64,000 nt of DNA from JAACFF01 sp963807975 (GCA_963807975.1 CAWEDV010000002.1:310001-374000), one strand, 5' to 3'; positions 43,149 to 51,750 are shown, counted from the first letter of the stretch. Notes: a model not told the origin generated them from the sequence alone. Translations and numbers: made by a program.

Positions 43149-44594
43149 ATGTTAAATATGACGATGACACCATCTTTATTTGTTCCTCAGCAAGACCTTG
43201 CACATATCCATGAAACTGCTGTCAAAACACTTCTAGAAATCGGTTTTAAAACAGATCACAAGTGGATTCGCGAACGGCTAGCAGATAGAGGTTGCCGCGT
43301 TGAAGATGAAAGAGTATTTATACCACCTGAATTAATTGACTCATCCTTACGGGAGACGCCCAACTCATTTAAAGTCTATGGTCGGCAGCTAGATCATTAT
43401 ATTACTGTCGGATCAGACAACACGTACGGGATCAATACTGGTATCGTCCCCAATATTTATGATTTTGACAGCGGCAATATTCGTCGAAGTACCTTAGACG
43501 ATGTTAGGAAGACAACGCGCCTCATGGATGCTATGGAGTATTTGCACGCTGTTTACGTCTCGTTGGTGGATGCGACTGAGTTAGCGCCACACATGGTTAC
43601 CGTCAGCGATTTCGCCGCTGTGGTCGCGAATACAACCAAACCACTTATCGGCCCTGGAGTTACAAATCGAGCCGAGGCGGAAACCATTGTGAATATTGCC
43701 CGCGTTGTGCGTGGTGGAGACGGCGATCAACTAAAGAAATATCCAATCTGCGTGCCCTTTATTTGTCCCTTGTCCCCCCTATTTTTCCCGAAGAACATCG
43801 TTGATGCTTTGATCTGTATAGCAACAAGCGGGCTACCGATTATCGCGCTTACTAATCCAATTATGGGATTAACCGCCCCCTATACGATTGCCAGCACCGT
43901 CGCCTTAGGGCATGCAGAAGTTCTGGCATCGATGGTGATAGCACACACAATCACGCCTGGCCTGCCAATCTTGAATCAGAATACACCTAGTGTTGCGGAC
44001 ATGAAAACGTTAGCATCTACCACGGGAGGTCCAGAGACAGGCTTGATACGGCAGATGACCATATCACTCTCAAATCAATTAGGTATGCCTTCATGTGCTC
44101 ATGGCCACACGAGCTCCTCGAGCCTAGATTATCAGGCTGCAGCGGAAAAGACGCTAAATGGGCTGCTAATCGCTTTGGCGCGACCATCGCTGCTAGGCGG
44201 ATTGGGCGGCCTGGCAAACGTCACGCTTACTTCATACGAGTCTATCTTGCTTGATAACGAAATTTACGGTGCGATTTTCCGCACCTTGGCGGGAGTTCAG
44301 GTTGATACAGATCATCTTGCTTTTGATTCTGTTCGTGAATCAGCAGATTCTGGTGAATTTCTAACAAATGAGCTTACCCTCCGCTACTTGCGTTCCAATG
44401 AAGTTTGGACTCCACGGCTAGCTGTGCGACAGGGATTAGTCGGGGGAATCCCTGTTTCTGAAGGCAGCATCGAACGGGCGCACGCTGAGACCGGAAGACT
44501 CCTCGATGTACACACCATTAAACCTCTGGAAATAACTACCCAACTGGAAATAAACTCAATCTTAGACACCTACGACCAGTCATATTACGCGTGA
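43149..44594 (+). CDS. MttB-family methyltransferase (non-pyrrolysine type)
   Basis: A 481-residue protein of the trimethylamine methyltransferase MttB superfamily. AVKTLLEIGFKTDHKWIRER near the N-terminus, YGINTGIVPNIYDFDSGNIR and PLSPLFFPKNIVDALIC are family words. The frame has no internal TAG, so it is one of the common homologs without pyrrolysine. Characterised ones demethylate glycine betaine, proline betaine or carnitine onto a corrinoid protein. No corrinoid protein gene lies beside it. Its location in a sugar locus together with URO-D proteins is unusual. An alternative ATG lies at 43158. Confidence 0.85.
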   Translation: MLNMTMTPSLFVPQQDLAHIHETAVKTLLEIGFKTDHKWIRERLADRGCRVEDERVFIPPELIDSSLRETPNSFKVYGRQLDHYITVGSDNTYGINTGIVPNIYDFDSGNIRRSTLDDVRKTTRLMDAMEYLHAVYVSLVDATELAPHMVTVSDFAAVVANTTKPLIGPGVTNRAEAETIVNIARVVRGGDGDQLKKYPICVPFICPLSPLFFPKNIVDALICIATSGLPIIALTNPIMGLTAPYTIASTVALGHAEVLASMVIAHTITPGLPILNQNTPSVADMKTLASTTGGPETGLIRQMTISLSNQLGMPSCAHGHTSSSSLDYQAAAEKTLNGLLIALARPSLLGGLGGLANVTLTSYESILLDNEIYGAIFRTLAGVQVDTDHLAFDSVRESADSGEFLTNELTLRYLRSNEVWTPRLAVRQGLVGGIPVSEGSIERAHAETGRLLDVHTIKPLEITTQLEINSILDTYDQSYYA

Positions 44595-44599
44595 TAAAG

Positions 44600-44934
44600 A
44601 GTTTATCGTTGACGAGGCTTGGATCGGCTAGGCTTCCTTGACCTGTTCCCTGCAAATATCTCATATAGACATAAATTTGTTCGATTTCATAACTCAATAT
44701 TGGCCAATTTACAGGAAGAAGTTTCTCATAACTTGGGTAGCGATTCGATCGCGGGAGCGAAAAGATCAAACATTCGGCAGCCTCAACGCCCACTTGCTCT
44801 CTCGTCTTATTCAGTTTCTCAAATCCGCTCGCTTGCTATGGAATGGTCAGCTGGGCGATAATGCTCCCAGCTTTGTTTATGAACGCAAGATCATGCTTCT
44901 TTTAGCTCCAGTCGATCCCCACGCAGACGCTCAT
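44600..44934 (-). pseudogene. IS110-family transposase, N-terminal remnant
   Basis: From ATG 44934, preceded by AAAGGAGAAAAAG, the minus strand reads MSVCVGIDWS*KKHDLAFIN, AGSIIAQLTIP*, then GFEKLNKTREQVGVEAAECL. VGIDWS.KKHDLAFI is the start of the RuvC-like domain of IS110-family transposases. Two in-frame stops occur within the first 40 codons and similarity fades after ~60 codons. The C-terminal part with the catalytic Ser is gone. The region upstream of its start holds structured repeat copy B, where IS110 elements normally encode their bridge RNA. Confidence 0.8.
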
Positions 44935-45008
44935 CTTTTTCTCCTTTGCGTCCTGACTGGAGCCCGTTGGCCCGGGCACAAGCTGCCGTTTTCCTCATAG
45001 GGTGATGG

Positions 45009-45271
45009 TGATTGTTTCTGCCAATCACGTCGCTTTACACTTTTAACGGTGCCGCTTGGCAAACCTGGGGGGAACCGTCCCGTCGCAGCGCTCGCGGCGC
45101 GTGTTGCGCGTAGTTCTCAAGCCCCAGGTGGAAGGCAAACGGGGTAGACAGGTTGATTTGGTATCTTCTCCTGTTCTACCCCGTTCTGACCCTCGGTTCA
45201 ATAGTGTAAAGTAAGAGGATGGACCACTCACGTGTTAAACTATGGTGCTGATGTTTTTGCCCCGATATATC
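45009..45271. repeat. Structured repeat, copy B
   Basis: This ~263-bp copy is the better preserved. On the minus strand it forms a stem of 14 pairs (ACGGGGTAGA-ACAGG with CCTGTCTACCCCGT, one bulge) and a second stem ACCTGGGG/CCCCAGGT enclosing a GC-rich loop region. A GTGATT/AATCAC hairpin closes its left end. It begins 75 bases upstream of the IS110 remnant's start codon and on that gene's transcription side. That is the position of the bridge RNA in IS110-group elements. Copy A is at 8599-8862. Confidence 0.75.
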
Positions 45272-45483
45272 TGCCAGGAGTATTTATCGACTATTGCCTC
45301 ATTCGCTAACATCCTATCACACCGTCAACAAGCAAATCAAGAATCGATTTTTATCCTTTAAATATGACATTAGTAGCATTTATCTAGCAGATTTCTAGCG
45401 CTATTCTTCCTAACAACTCGCTTCACAACCACCTGGATGAGGTTTTTGCACCCTTCGGGTGGTTAACGATCCCTTGGGCGTAG

Positions 45484-46044
45484 TTATGGTATAACGCGTT
45501 GTTTCATACTGTGTATCCGGGATTGGTTCGGTTGAGATTCGCCAATCGTCGGATACAATACGCCGGCCAAAGCGCGGTTTGGTGGGTTGCTCTTGTGCGG
45601 GGTCAAAGTAGGCACCATGGGCTTGGTCGGGTTCTTGTCGACATTGATCACCCTAGGGGTTGTGATGTGCTGCCTGCCCAAGACTTTGCGGAAGAAACGC
45701 TTAGCTGCTCGAGTGCTACGGGTCTGATTCAGGAGGAAATCAAGGGTTTGGCCGGTGGAATCAACAGCTCGGTAGAGATATATCCACGTGCCTTTGACCT
45801 TGACGTAGGTCTCATCGACTCGCCAAGAATCATTGGTCTGCTTCAGATATGGGCGGCTACGTTTATCCAATTCAGGCGAATACTCCTGAACCCAACGATA
45901 TATAGTTGTGTGATCGACTGACAAACCTCGTTCAGTCATCATTTCTTCGATGTCGCGATAGCTGAGAGCATACCGCAAATACCAGCGGGTACAGATCAAT
46001 ATAATGTCTGCCTGGAAATGGCGGCCCTTGAATGGATTCTCCAC
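45484..46044 (-). pseudogene. IS6-family transposase, C-terminally damaged
   Basis: The 186-residue frame begins MENPFKGRHFQADIILICTR and has the IS6 words YALSYRDIEEMMTERGLSVD, DSWRVDETYVKVKGTWIYLY (first Asp) and TTPRVINVDKNPTK (second Asp). After that the sequence turns into an unrelated Pro- and Asn-rich tail, and the Glu-containing helix (usually NN.IEQDHR..K) is absent from all frames. The protein is about 45 residues short, so it should be inactive. A degenerate inverted end may lie at about 46094-46113. A second, shorter relative is at 365-612. Confidence 0.8.
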
Positions 46045-46180
46045 GTGGTTACTTCCTTGATTGAAGATAATGTGAAGGAGATTATCCGTTCAAAATAATT
46101 TTGCTACACAGCTAATGAACTTGAGTTCGAGTTCTTGTAAGATATGACCAATCATGTTAGCCGTCCATCAGATTTGGAAT

Positions 46181-46283
46181 TGAATATTTATTCATGCGGC
46201 GATATATTTTCAATCATAGATAGATTTTCGAATATAATTGAAGGTTTCAAGACGAAATGTATATTTATTCAAAGATTGAATAA
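46181..46283. promoter_or_regulatory. Three TTGAA/TTCAA palindromes upstream of the SorC regulator
   Basis: TGAATATTTATTCA lies at 46181-46194, TTGAAGGTTTCAA at 46238-46250, and TTATTCAA-AGA-TTGAATAA at 46265-46283. All are exact palindromes sharing a TTGAA/TTCAA core. They lie 80-180 bases before the SorC start. Repeated operators of this kind are typical for tetrameric SorC/DeoR-type regulators, so they are candidate autoregulatory sites. Confidence 0.5.
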
Positions 46284-46361
46284 TATTCACAAGTGTTGCA
46301 TAATAGTCATGAGGAAACCTGTTTCCTTAATTGACAACAAATTTGAATAGAGGAATGATTT

Positions 46362-47324
46362 ATGGCTCGCATTGATGAATTACGACTTATGACGCGGGTC
46401 GCGCGGATGCATTATGAGCAAGCTATGCGGCAATCCGACATTGCCAAACAGTTAGGCTTGTCCCAGGCTACGATCTCTCGTGTGTTCAATCGCGCCAGGG
46501 ATGAAGGCATTGTGCGCATTTCTGTGAATGTGCCGCAAGGCGTTTACGCCGATATGGAAGAGGAACTAATTGCTGCATACGATCTGCGAGATGCGATTGT
46601 TGTAGATTGTGTTAGTGAAAATGAACAGATTGTTCAGCGCGATGTAGGTGCTGCTGCCGCATATTATGTAGAGACCACAATCAAACCAAATGAAGTCATC
46701 GGCATCTCGTCGTGGAGTTCAAGTTTATTAGCTCTGGTCGATGCTATGCATCAGGTTCCTCGCAAACCTGGTGTCCAGGTTGTGCAAATCTTAGGAGGTG
46801 TCGGGAATCCCAGTGCGGAAGTTCATGCTGCCCGCCTCACCAGTCGCTTGGCAAGATTGGTTAATGGCCAAGCCACTTTTTTGCCCGCCCCGGGCGTTGT
46901 TGGCTCCAAAGAATCTCTTGAAGTCTTGCTCGCAGATTCTTATGTCCAAGAGGCGATGGCTCTTTTCGACCAAGTAGGCTTAGCCTTGGTAGGGATAGGG
47001 GCTGTGGAACCTTCTGAACTGCTTGCGGAGAGCGGTAATATTTTTTCAGGCACTGAATTGGATATACTCCGTTCCGCAGGTGCTGTGGGCGATATCTTGC
47101 TGCATTTCTTCGACGAAAATGGTCAGCCAGTCGATACATCACTGAACAATCGGGTCATTTCCATGTCATTGCCCCAGTTGCAGGATGTAGATCGAGCTGT
47201 TGGCGTGGCTGGCGGTAAACGAAAACAGAAAGCGATCCTCGGCGCTTTACGCGGTGATTTGATCAATGTGCTCATTACCGACTGCTTCACTGCCGGACGA
47301 CTATTGGACGCTGCACCAAGGTAG
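46362..47324 (+). CDS. SorC/DeoR-type sugar-binding transcriptional regulator
   Basis: A 320-residue regulator. An N-terminal helix-turn-helix (MRQSDIAKQLGLSQATISRV, about residues 22-41) precedes a sugar-phosphate-binding domain with GISSWSSSLLALVDAM, VVQILGGVGNPSAEVHA and VGIGAVEPSELL. The ending VAGGKRKQKAILGALRGDLI is the conserved SorC C-terminus. It stands at the head of the pectin/uronate island in the same direction, so it likely responds to a phosphorylated sugar acid. An AGAGG site lies ahead of the ATG. Confidence 0.92.
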   Translation: MARIDELRLMTRVARMHYEQAMRQSDIAKQLGLSQATISRVFNRARDEGIVRISVNVPQGVYADMEEELIAAYDLRDAIVVDCVSENEQIVQRDVGAAAAYYVETTIKPNEVIGISSWSSSLLALVDAMHQVPRKPGVQVVQILGGVGNPSAEVHAARLTSRLARLVNGQATFLPAPGVVGSKESLEVLLADSYVQEAMALFDQVGLALVGIGAVEPSELLAESGNIFSGTELDILRSAGAVGDILLHFFDENGQPVDTSLNNRVISMSLPQLQDVDRAVGVAGGKRKQKAILGALRGDLINVLITDCFTAGRLLDAAPR

Positions 47325-47333
47325 CTATCGGTT

Positions 47334-47690
47334 ATGGATTCCCTCCTTATGAATCAATCATCAGCCCTTCCCACTGAATTCCCCTGGTCAAAACGGATTG
47401 CCGCTTCAGCGTTGGCTCGTTGTGACATGGGTCAAAGCCGCTGGAATTATGAGTATGGCCTTTTGGTTAAAGGGATTTATAACCTGTGGCAGCAGACGGG
47501 CAACAGCCGTTACTGGCAGGGCCTCGCCGCTTATGTCGATCGTTTCGTTAGCGACAGCAGGGAAAGTAAAATCTATCAGCATAACCCTACCTATGCTGCG
47601 GGAATTGGAGCATCAAAAAGACAAGAGGTTGGTCAATTTCCAACCTCTCAAAACGGAGCAAACTATGAATATAAACTTATTCTCCCTTAA
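47334..47690 (+). pseudogene. Unsaturated rhamnogalacturonyl hydrolase (GH105/GH88-like), N-terminal fragment
   Basis: The frame opens MDSLLMNQSSALPTEFPWSK and includes RWNYEYGLLVKGIYNLWQQT and RYWQGLAAYVDRFV, the first two helices of GH105 unsaturated rhamnogalacturonyl hydrolases. After about residue 83 (SRESKIYQ) similarity ends, and the remaining frame is only chance coding up to the kduD start. Some 280 residues with the catalytic Asp are missing. It begins nine bases after the SorC stop. The original enzyme would release unsaturated galacturonate from pectin fragments. Confidence 0.7.
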
Positions 47691-48429
47691 AGGAAAAGTT
47701 GCTCTGGTCACCGGAGCTAGCCGTGGGCTGGGCCAGGGCATGGCTTTAGAATTGGCGGCGGCTGGCGCAGACATCGCAGGACTAGACCGGCAAACGTGTG
47801 GCGAAACCTGTGAACAGGTACAGGCTGTTGGCAGTCGTTTCCACGACATCACCTGTGATTTAAGTGCAGTGGGACCTGATGATGCAACCCGAGTGGTCCA
47901 GGAAGTGGTTGCGAAGTTGGGTGGCCTGGATATTCTGGTCAACAATGCGGGCATTATTCGCCGTGCGCCTATCTTTGAATTCAGCGAAGCGGACTGGGAT
48001 GATGTACGGCAAATCAACTTGAAGGCTGTCTTTTTACTCTCCCAGGCAGCAGCCCGCCACATGGCGGTGCAGGGCAGCGGCAAAATCTACAACATTGCCT
48101 CGATGCTCTCATTTCAGGGCGGTATTTTGGTGCCTTCTTTCACAGCGGCCAAAAGCGGCGTGGCGGGTATTACCAAGGCACTGGCAAATGAACTGGCGGC
48201 AAAGAACATCAACGTCAACGCCATCGCGCCCGGCTATATGGCTACCGACAACACCGCACCATTACGAGCGGATCCAGCCCGCAACCAGGCGATTTTAGAT
48301 CGTATTCCCGCTGGACGGTGGGGGAAACCATCTGATTTGCAGGGAACGGCTGTTTTCTTGGCCTCTACCGCATCAGATTACCTGCAAGGTGTCATCCTGC
48401 CTGTTGATGGCGGCTGGTTGTGCCGCTAA
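47665..48429 (+). CDS. kduD: 2-deoxy-D-gluconate 3-dehydrogenase KduD, catalytic Tyr replaced by Phe
   Basis: A 254-residue SDR from ATG 47665 with GGAG before it. TGASRGLGQGMALELA (16-31), NNAGIIRR, ASMLSFQGGI, NVNAIAPGYMATDNT and ILDRIPAGRWGKPSDL follow KduD closely. KduD makes 3-deoxy-D-glycero-2,5-hexodiulosonate into 2-keto-3-deoxygluconate in pectin and glycosaminoglycan use. The catalytic Tyr-x-x-x-Lys reads Phe159-Thr-Ala-Ala-Lys163, codon TTC at 48139-48141, while Ser146 and Lys163 are kept. Without the Tyr hydroxyl the enzyme should be inactive or severely weakened. Confidence 0.9.
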   Translation: MNINLFSLKGKVALVTGASRGLGQGMALELAAAGADIAGLDRQTCGETCEQVQAVGSRFHDITCDLSAVGPDDATRVVQEVVAKLGGLDILVNNAGIIRRAPIFEFSEADWDDVRQINLKAVFLLSQAAARHMAVQGSGKIYNIASMLSFQGGILVPSFTAAKSGVAGITKALANELAAKNINVNAIAPGYMATDNTAPLRADPARNQAILDRIPAGRWGKPSDLQGTAVFLASTASDYLQGVILPVDGGWLCR

Positions 48430-48572
48430 TTTGCGGCGGAGAACATGACACAACGAAAACGTTTCGCACTGGCAGGCACAGCCATGACGACGCATACAAA
48501 TTCAGTGCGATGGTAACAGAACCTACTAGGAGAAAATAATCTGCGTAAAGCGCAGAGAGGGGAAAATAAAAA

Positions 48573-49226
48573 ATGAAGGAGATAATTCAGAGACTTGGTC
48601 AATTTGGCATTATTCCCGTAGTAGCAATCGAGGATGCGGAATCGGCCGTACCTCTTGGCCAAGCATTACTTGATGGCGGACTTCCGTGCGCTGAAATCAC
48701 GTTTCGAACAGCCGCAGCAGCAGACGCCATTGCGAAAATGAGCGCCGCTTACCCCGAAATTCTGGTCGGTGCGGGCACGGTCTTGTCAGTCGGCCAGGCC
48801 AATCTGGCAAAAGCATCGGGGGCAAAGTTCATTGTCACGCCAGGTTTTGATGTCCGGGTGGTTGACTGGTGCCTGGAAAATAACATGCCGGTCACCCCCG
48901 GAGTTATGACGCCAACGGACATCAACCAGGCGATTGCCAAGGAGTTGAATGTTCTCAAGTTCTTTCCGGCCGAAGCGGCAGGCGGCGTTAAGACTCTCAA
49001 GGCAATTGGTGGCCCATATGTAGGCATCAAATTCATCCCCACCGGCGGCATCAACCGTGATAATCTGGCTGAATATCTCAGCTTGCCCATGGTTCACGCT
49101 TGCGGAGGCAGCTTTATGGTCACGAAGCAATTGATCACCGCAGGCAACTTTGAAGCAATTACCCAATTAGCGCGGGAGGCCGTCAGTATTGTGGCAGAAG
49201 CGCGCAATGACAGAGGCACGCAATGA
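48573..49226 (+). CDS. eda: 2-keto-3-deoxy-6-phosphogluconate aldolase
   Basis: A 217-residue class I aldolase. Glu41 and Arg45 (EITFR), the phosphate-site TPG (89-91) and VGAGTVLS are present, and Lys129 in LKFFPAE forms the Schiff base. The spacing of Glu41, Arg45 and Lys129 equals that of Glu45, Arg49 and Lys133 in E. coli Eda. It splits KDPG into pyruvate and glyceraldehyde-3-phosphate. GAGGGGAA stands ahead of the ATG, and the stop overlaps the kdgK fragment by four bases. It is the one fully intact enzyme of this island. Confidence 0.95.
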   Translation: MKEIIQRLGQFGIIPVVAIEDAESAVPLGQALLDGGLPCAEITFRTAAAADAIAKMSAAYPEILVGAGTVLSVGQANLAKASGAKFIVTPGFDVRVVDWCLENNMPVTPGVMTPTDINQAIAKELNVLKFFPAEAAGGVKTLKAIGGPYVGIKFIPTGGINRDNLAEYLSLPMVHACGGSFMVTKQLITAGNFEAITQLAREAVSIVAEARNDRGTQ

Positions 49227-49627
49227 ATAAACGGATTGTAACACTTGGCGAAATTATGCTCCGTCTGAAGTCACCCGGCTTAGAACGCTTCTTTCAATCC
49301 CCAGCCTTGGAAGCAACCTTCGGCGGTGGCGAAAGCAATGTGGCCCTATCATTGGCAAACTTCGGTCTGGATGCTTCATTTGTAACGGCACTGCCGGAAA
49401 ATCACCTGGCCGAGGCTTGCATTCGGCACTTGCGCGGCTACGGTGTTGATACCTCCTTTATCGCACGACAGGGTGAGCGTATCGGCATTTACTTCCTCGA
49501 GGTCGGAGCCAACCAGCGCGCTTCCAACGTTGTTTATGATAGATCCCACTCGTCGATCAGCGCCGCAAAAGAAGATGATTTTGACTGGGACGCTGTTTTT
49601 GATGGATCAGGTCGGGTGCAACGGTAG
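49223..49627 (+). pseudogene. kdgK: 2-keto-3-deoxygluconate kinase (KdgK), truncated
   Basis: The frame starts MNKRIVTLGEIMLRLKSPGL and has the PfkB-family FGGGESNVALSLANFGLDAS. VVYDRSHSSISAAKEDDFDW is the usual KdgK sugar-contact region. It ends at residue 134 with SGRVQR, where the family normally continues to about 330 residues with the ATP-binding DTTGAGD. Nothing of the C-terminal two thirds was found downstream. The truncation removes the ATP site and catalytic Asp, so the phosphorylating KDG route is broken here. Confidence 0.9.
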
Positions 49628-49751
49628 TGAGAATGAGTACAAGCTATTGGTGAAAACATCATCATAGTTATTTATCGTTCTTCGCTGCAGTCCGCGATAC
49701 TGAGCGAATCAAAAATTCAAAATGAAGTGGATAATTATGGGGAGGATACCC

Positions 49752-50100
49752 ATGTCTGAGATTCAAACATTTTTATTATAATGCTGATGTGCCGCTTGAA
49801 GACTTGGGGGATGGCTTAAAACGGAAGGTGCTTGCCTATCATAATAACCTGATGGCTGTAGAGATTTACCTTGAAAAGGGAGCTGTAGGAGTTGTGCACA
49901 CGCGTCCGCATGAACAAATTGGTTGAGTATTAAAAGGCAAGTTAGAATTCAATATTGATGGGAAAAAGCAGGTGATCGAACCTGGAGATACAGTATATTT
50001 AGAAGCGAATGTGCCACATGGAGTCATTTGTCTTGAAAAAGAGATCTTGCTGGACATATTCACACCTTACCGCGAAGACTTCATACAGAAAGAGGTATGA
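49752..50100 (+). pseudogene. kdgF: KdgF-like cupin (uronate linearisation), frameshifted and interrupted
   Basis: The translated text reads FYYNADVPLEDLGDGLKRKV, LAYHNNLMAVEIYLEKGAVG, HTRPHEQIG*VLKGKLEF, GDTVYLEANVPHG and LLDIFTPYREDFI, which is KdgF, a cupin that opens unsaturated galacturonate. The frame shifts within the first ten codons after the ATG at 49752, and a TGA interrupts HEQIG*VLKG, where Tyr is expected. GGAGG stands before the start. The AT-rich codon use differs from the neighbours and is like Bacillota, suggesting transfer. The stop overlaps the next start (ATGA). Confidence 0.85.
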
Positions 50101-50354
50101 ATATGAAAGCTGGTATTTTGTACGGTGATCAAGATATTCGGTTTGGCGACGCGCCTGATCCTGAAATTAAGTCCAACGAAGTCCTTATTAAATCGATGTT
50201 CGCGCGCATTTGCGGTACTGATCTTCACGTTTATCGCAGCGAATTAATGGATCGTGTGGACTATCCGGGTATTCAGGGGAATATGCTGGCTGCCGTTCAT
50301 CATAAGCAGTTGGTGGGCCGCCTTCGCACGGCCCGGATCGGAGGAAGGCAATGA
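50097..50354 (+). pseudogene. Zinc alcohol dehydrogenase-like fragment (sorbitol/threonine dehydrogenase type)
   Basis: The 85-residue frame begins MNMKAGILYGDQDIRFGDAP and includes SMFARICGTDLHVYRSE, the catalytic-zinc Cys-Gly-x-Asp region of medium-chain dehydrogenases. At DYPGIQGN similarity stops just before the expected GHE-type zinc ligand. The remainder is chance sequence running into the next gene's ribosome site. About 250 residues are missing. It is coupled to the kdgF pseudogene by a four-base overlap, so both came as one block. Confidence 0.75.
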
Positions 50355-51301
50355 AAGCAATCGTCATGAACGCGTACGGTGGACCGGATGTCCTCGAACT
50401 AAAGGAAGTTGACAAACCGGAGGTCACCGAGAACGATGTACTGGTTGGTGTTCACGCAGCAAGCCTCAACGCGGGCGACTACTTCTCCATGAGAGGCAGT
50501 CCGTGGCTTGCTCGCTTTACAGTCGGATTTCCTAAACCGAAGGACCATATCCTCGGATGGGACGTCGCAGGACACGTTGAGGCGGTTGGTCAGAATGTGA
50601 CGCGGTTCCAACCGGGTGACAAGGTCTTCGCCTCCTGTGAAGGTACTCTTGCTGAATATGCGCGTGCACCCGAAGATAAGTTCGCGATGACGCCAACCAA
50701 TCTAACGCTTGATCAGGCAGCAGCCGTGCCTTCTGCCGCAATGACCGCACTCCATGCACTTCGCAATCAAGCGAATGTGCAGCCGGGGCAGAATGTCCTG
50801 ATCAACGGAGCCTCCGGGGGCGTGGGAACCTTCGCGGTGCAGATCGCCAAATCGCTTGGGGCAGAGGTGACCGGCGTTTGCAGCACGAAGAATGTAGACA
50901 TGGTGCGGTCGCTTGGCGCAGATCACGTCATCGACTACACCAAAGATGACTTCACGCAGAGCGGGCGGCGCTATGACCTTATCGTCGACAACGTGGGGAA
51001 CCATTCATTCGCCGATTGCAGACGCGTGCTCACCCCCGGAGGAACTCACCTTCCTAACACCGGCCATGGCGGTATGGGGTACGTGATCAAAGCGTATGCA
51101 CTTTCAGCCTTCAATCGCCAGCACGCGAGTCCGTTCCTTTCGGTGCCCAACGCCGAAGACTTGATTTATATCAAGGATCTCATCGAAGCCGGAAAGGTGA
51201 TGCCTGTCATCGATCGAACCTATCCGATAAGCGAGACTCCCGAGGCTTTTCGCTATCTCGAAGAAGAGCACGCCCAAGGCAAGGTCGTCATCATCATGTG
51301 A
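50351..51301 (+). CDS. Zinc-independent medium-chain alcohol dehydrogenase/quinone oxidoreductase
   Basis: A 316-residue MDR protein with GGAGGAAGGCA before ATG 50351. MKAIVMNAYGGPDVLELKEV, ILGWDVAGHVEAVG, VLINGASGGVGTFAVQIAKS (NADPH-binding GxSGGVG) and GADHVIDYTKDDF are typical of quinone-oxidoreductase-like enzymes that lack zinc. It probably reduces enones or aldehydes with NADPH. Its GC-rich codon use contrasts with the AT-rich fragment right before it, so it has a separate origin. It is intact. Confidence 0.92.
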   Translation: MKAIVMNAYGGPDVLELKEVDKPEVTENDVLVGVHAASLNAGDYFSMRGSPWLARFTVGFPKPKDHILGWDVAGHVEAVGQNVTRFQPGDKVFASCEGTLAEYARAPEDKFAMTPTNLTLDQAAAVPSAAMTALHALRNQANVQPGQNVLINGASGGVGTFAVQIAKSLGAEVTGVCSTKNVDMVRSLGADHVIDYTKDDFTQSGRRYDLIVDNVGNHSFADCRRVLTPGGTHLPNTGHGGMGYVIKAYALSAFNRQHASPFLSVPNAEDLIYIKDLIEAGKVMPVIDRTYPISETPEAFRYLEEEHAQGKVVIIM

Positions 51302-51750
51302 GCTGGCGATGACCGAGGATGCAGCCCAACAGCTTACTGAAGCGGCACGCAATCTCAGCGCGGTTTGACGTTGATAATTGATTTGCTGCGCCGCTCAGCT
51401 TGCAGCCGTTAGCACAATAAACGCGCAGCCTGCAAATACCCGTAATATGCAGAAATTCCATCCAAATGAGTTTCTCTCGAGTACAATACGAAAATATGCT
51501 CCAAATTCGAATTCTTGTAGAATCAGCAAAATCACAAATTTGGAGAATGCGTTTTCATGATTTGGTTCCTGGTTACCCAGATTTTCTCCACTGTGGGGGC
51601 GCTTTAATTCATCCAGCTCCATTTCTACCTCTACATCGCTAACAATCAGGTACATGCTGACTAATGTTCTTTGAACTAAGCGCTTCGCGCAGATACCTCT
51701 TGAGCTAGAAATAGTTTCTTCCCCACATCCAGCCTAACTGAAAAAGGTTA
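51302..51750. other. Gene-free segment before the tyrosine recombinase
   Basis: No open frame in this stretch has family-like content or a ribosome site. Short frames at 51378-51560 and 51395-51655 (minus) look like chance. It holds the left end of the recombinase/IS91-type unit somewhere near 51720. Confidence 0.4.

Noticed and set aside
43149..44594. Pyrrolysine-containing MttB
   Set aside because: The 481-codon frame has no internal TAG, so it is a non-pyrrolysine homolog.
45043..45231. A 62-codon minus-strand frame in structured repeat copy B
   Set aside because: The frame is not conserved in copy A, whereas the base-paired stem is.
46144..46350. A 68-codon frame upstream of the SorC regulator
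   Set aside because: It overlaps the three operator-like palindromes, lacks a ribosome site, and its sequence is low-complexity and unlike any family.
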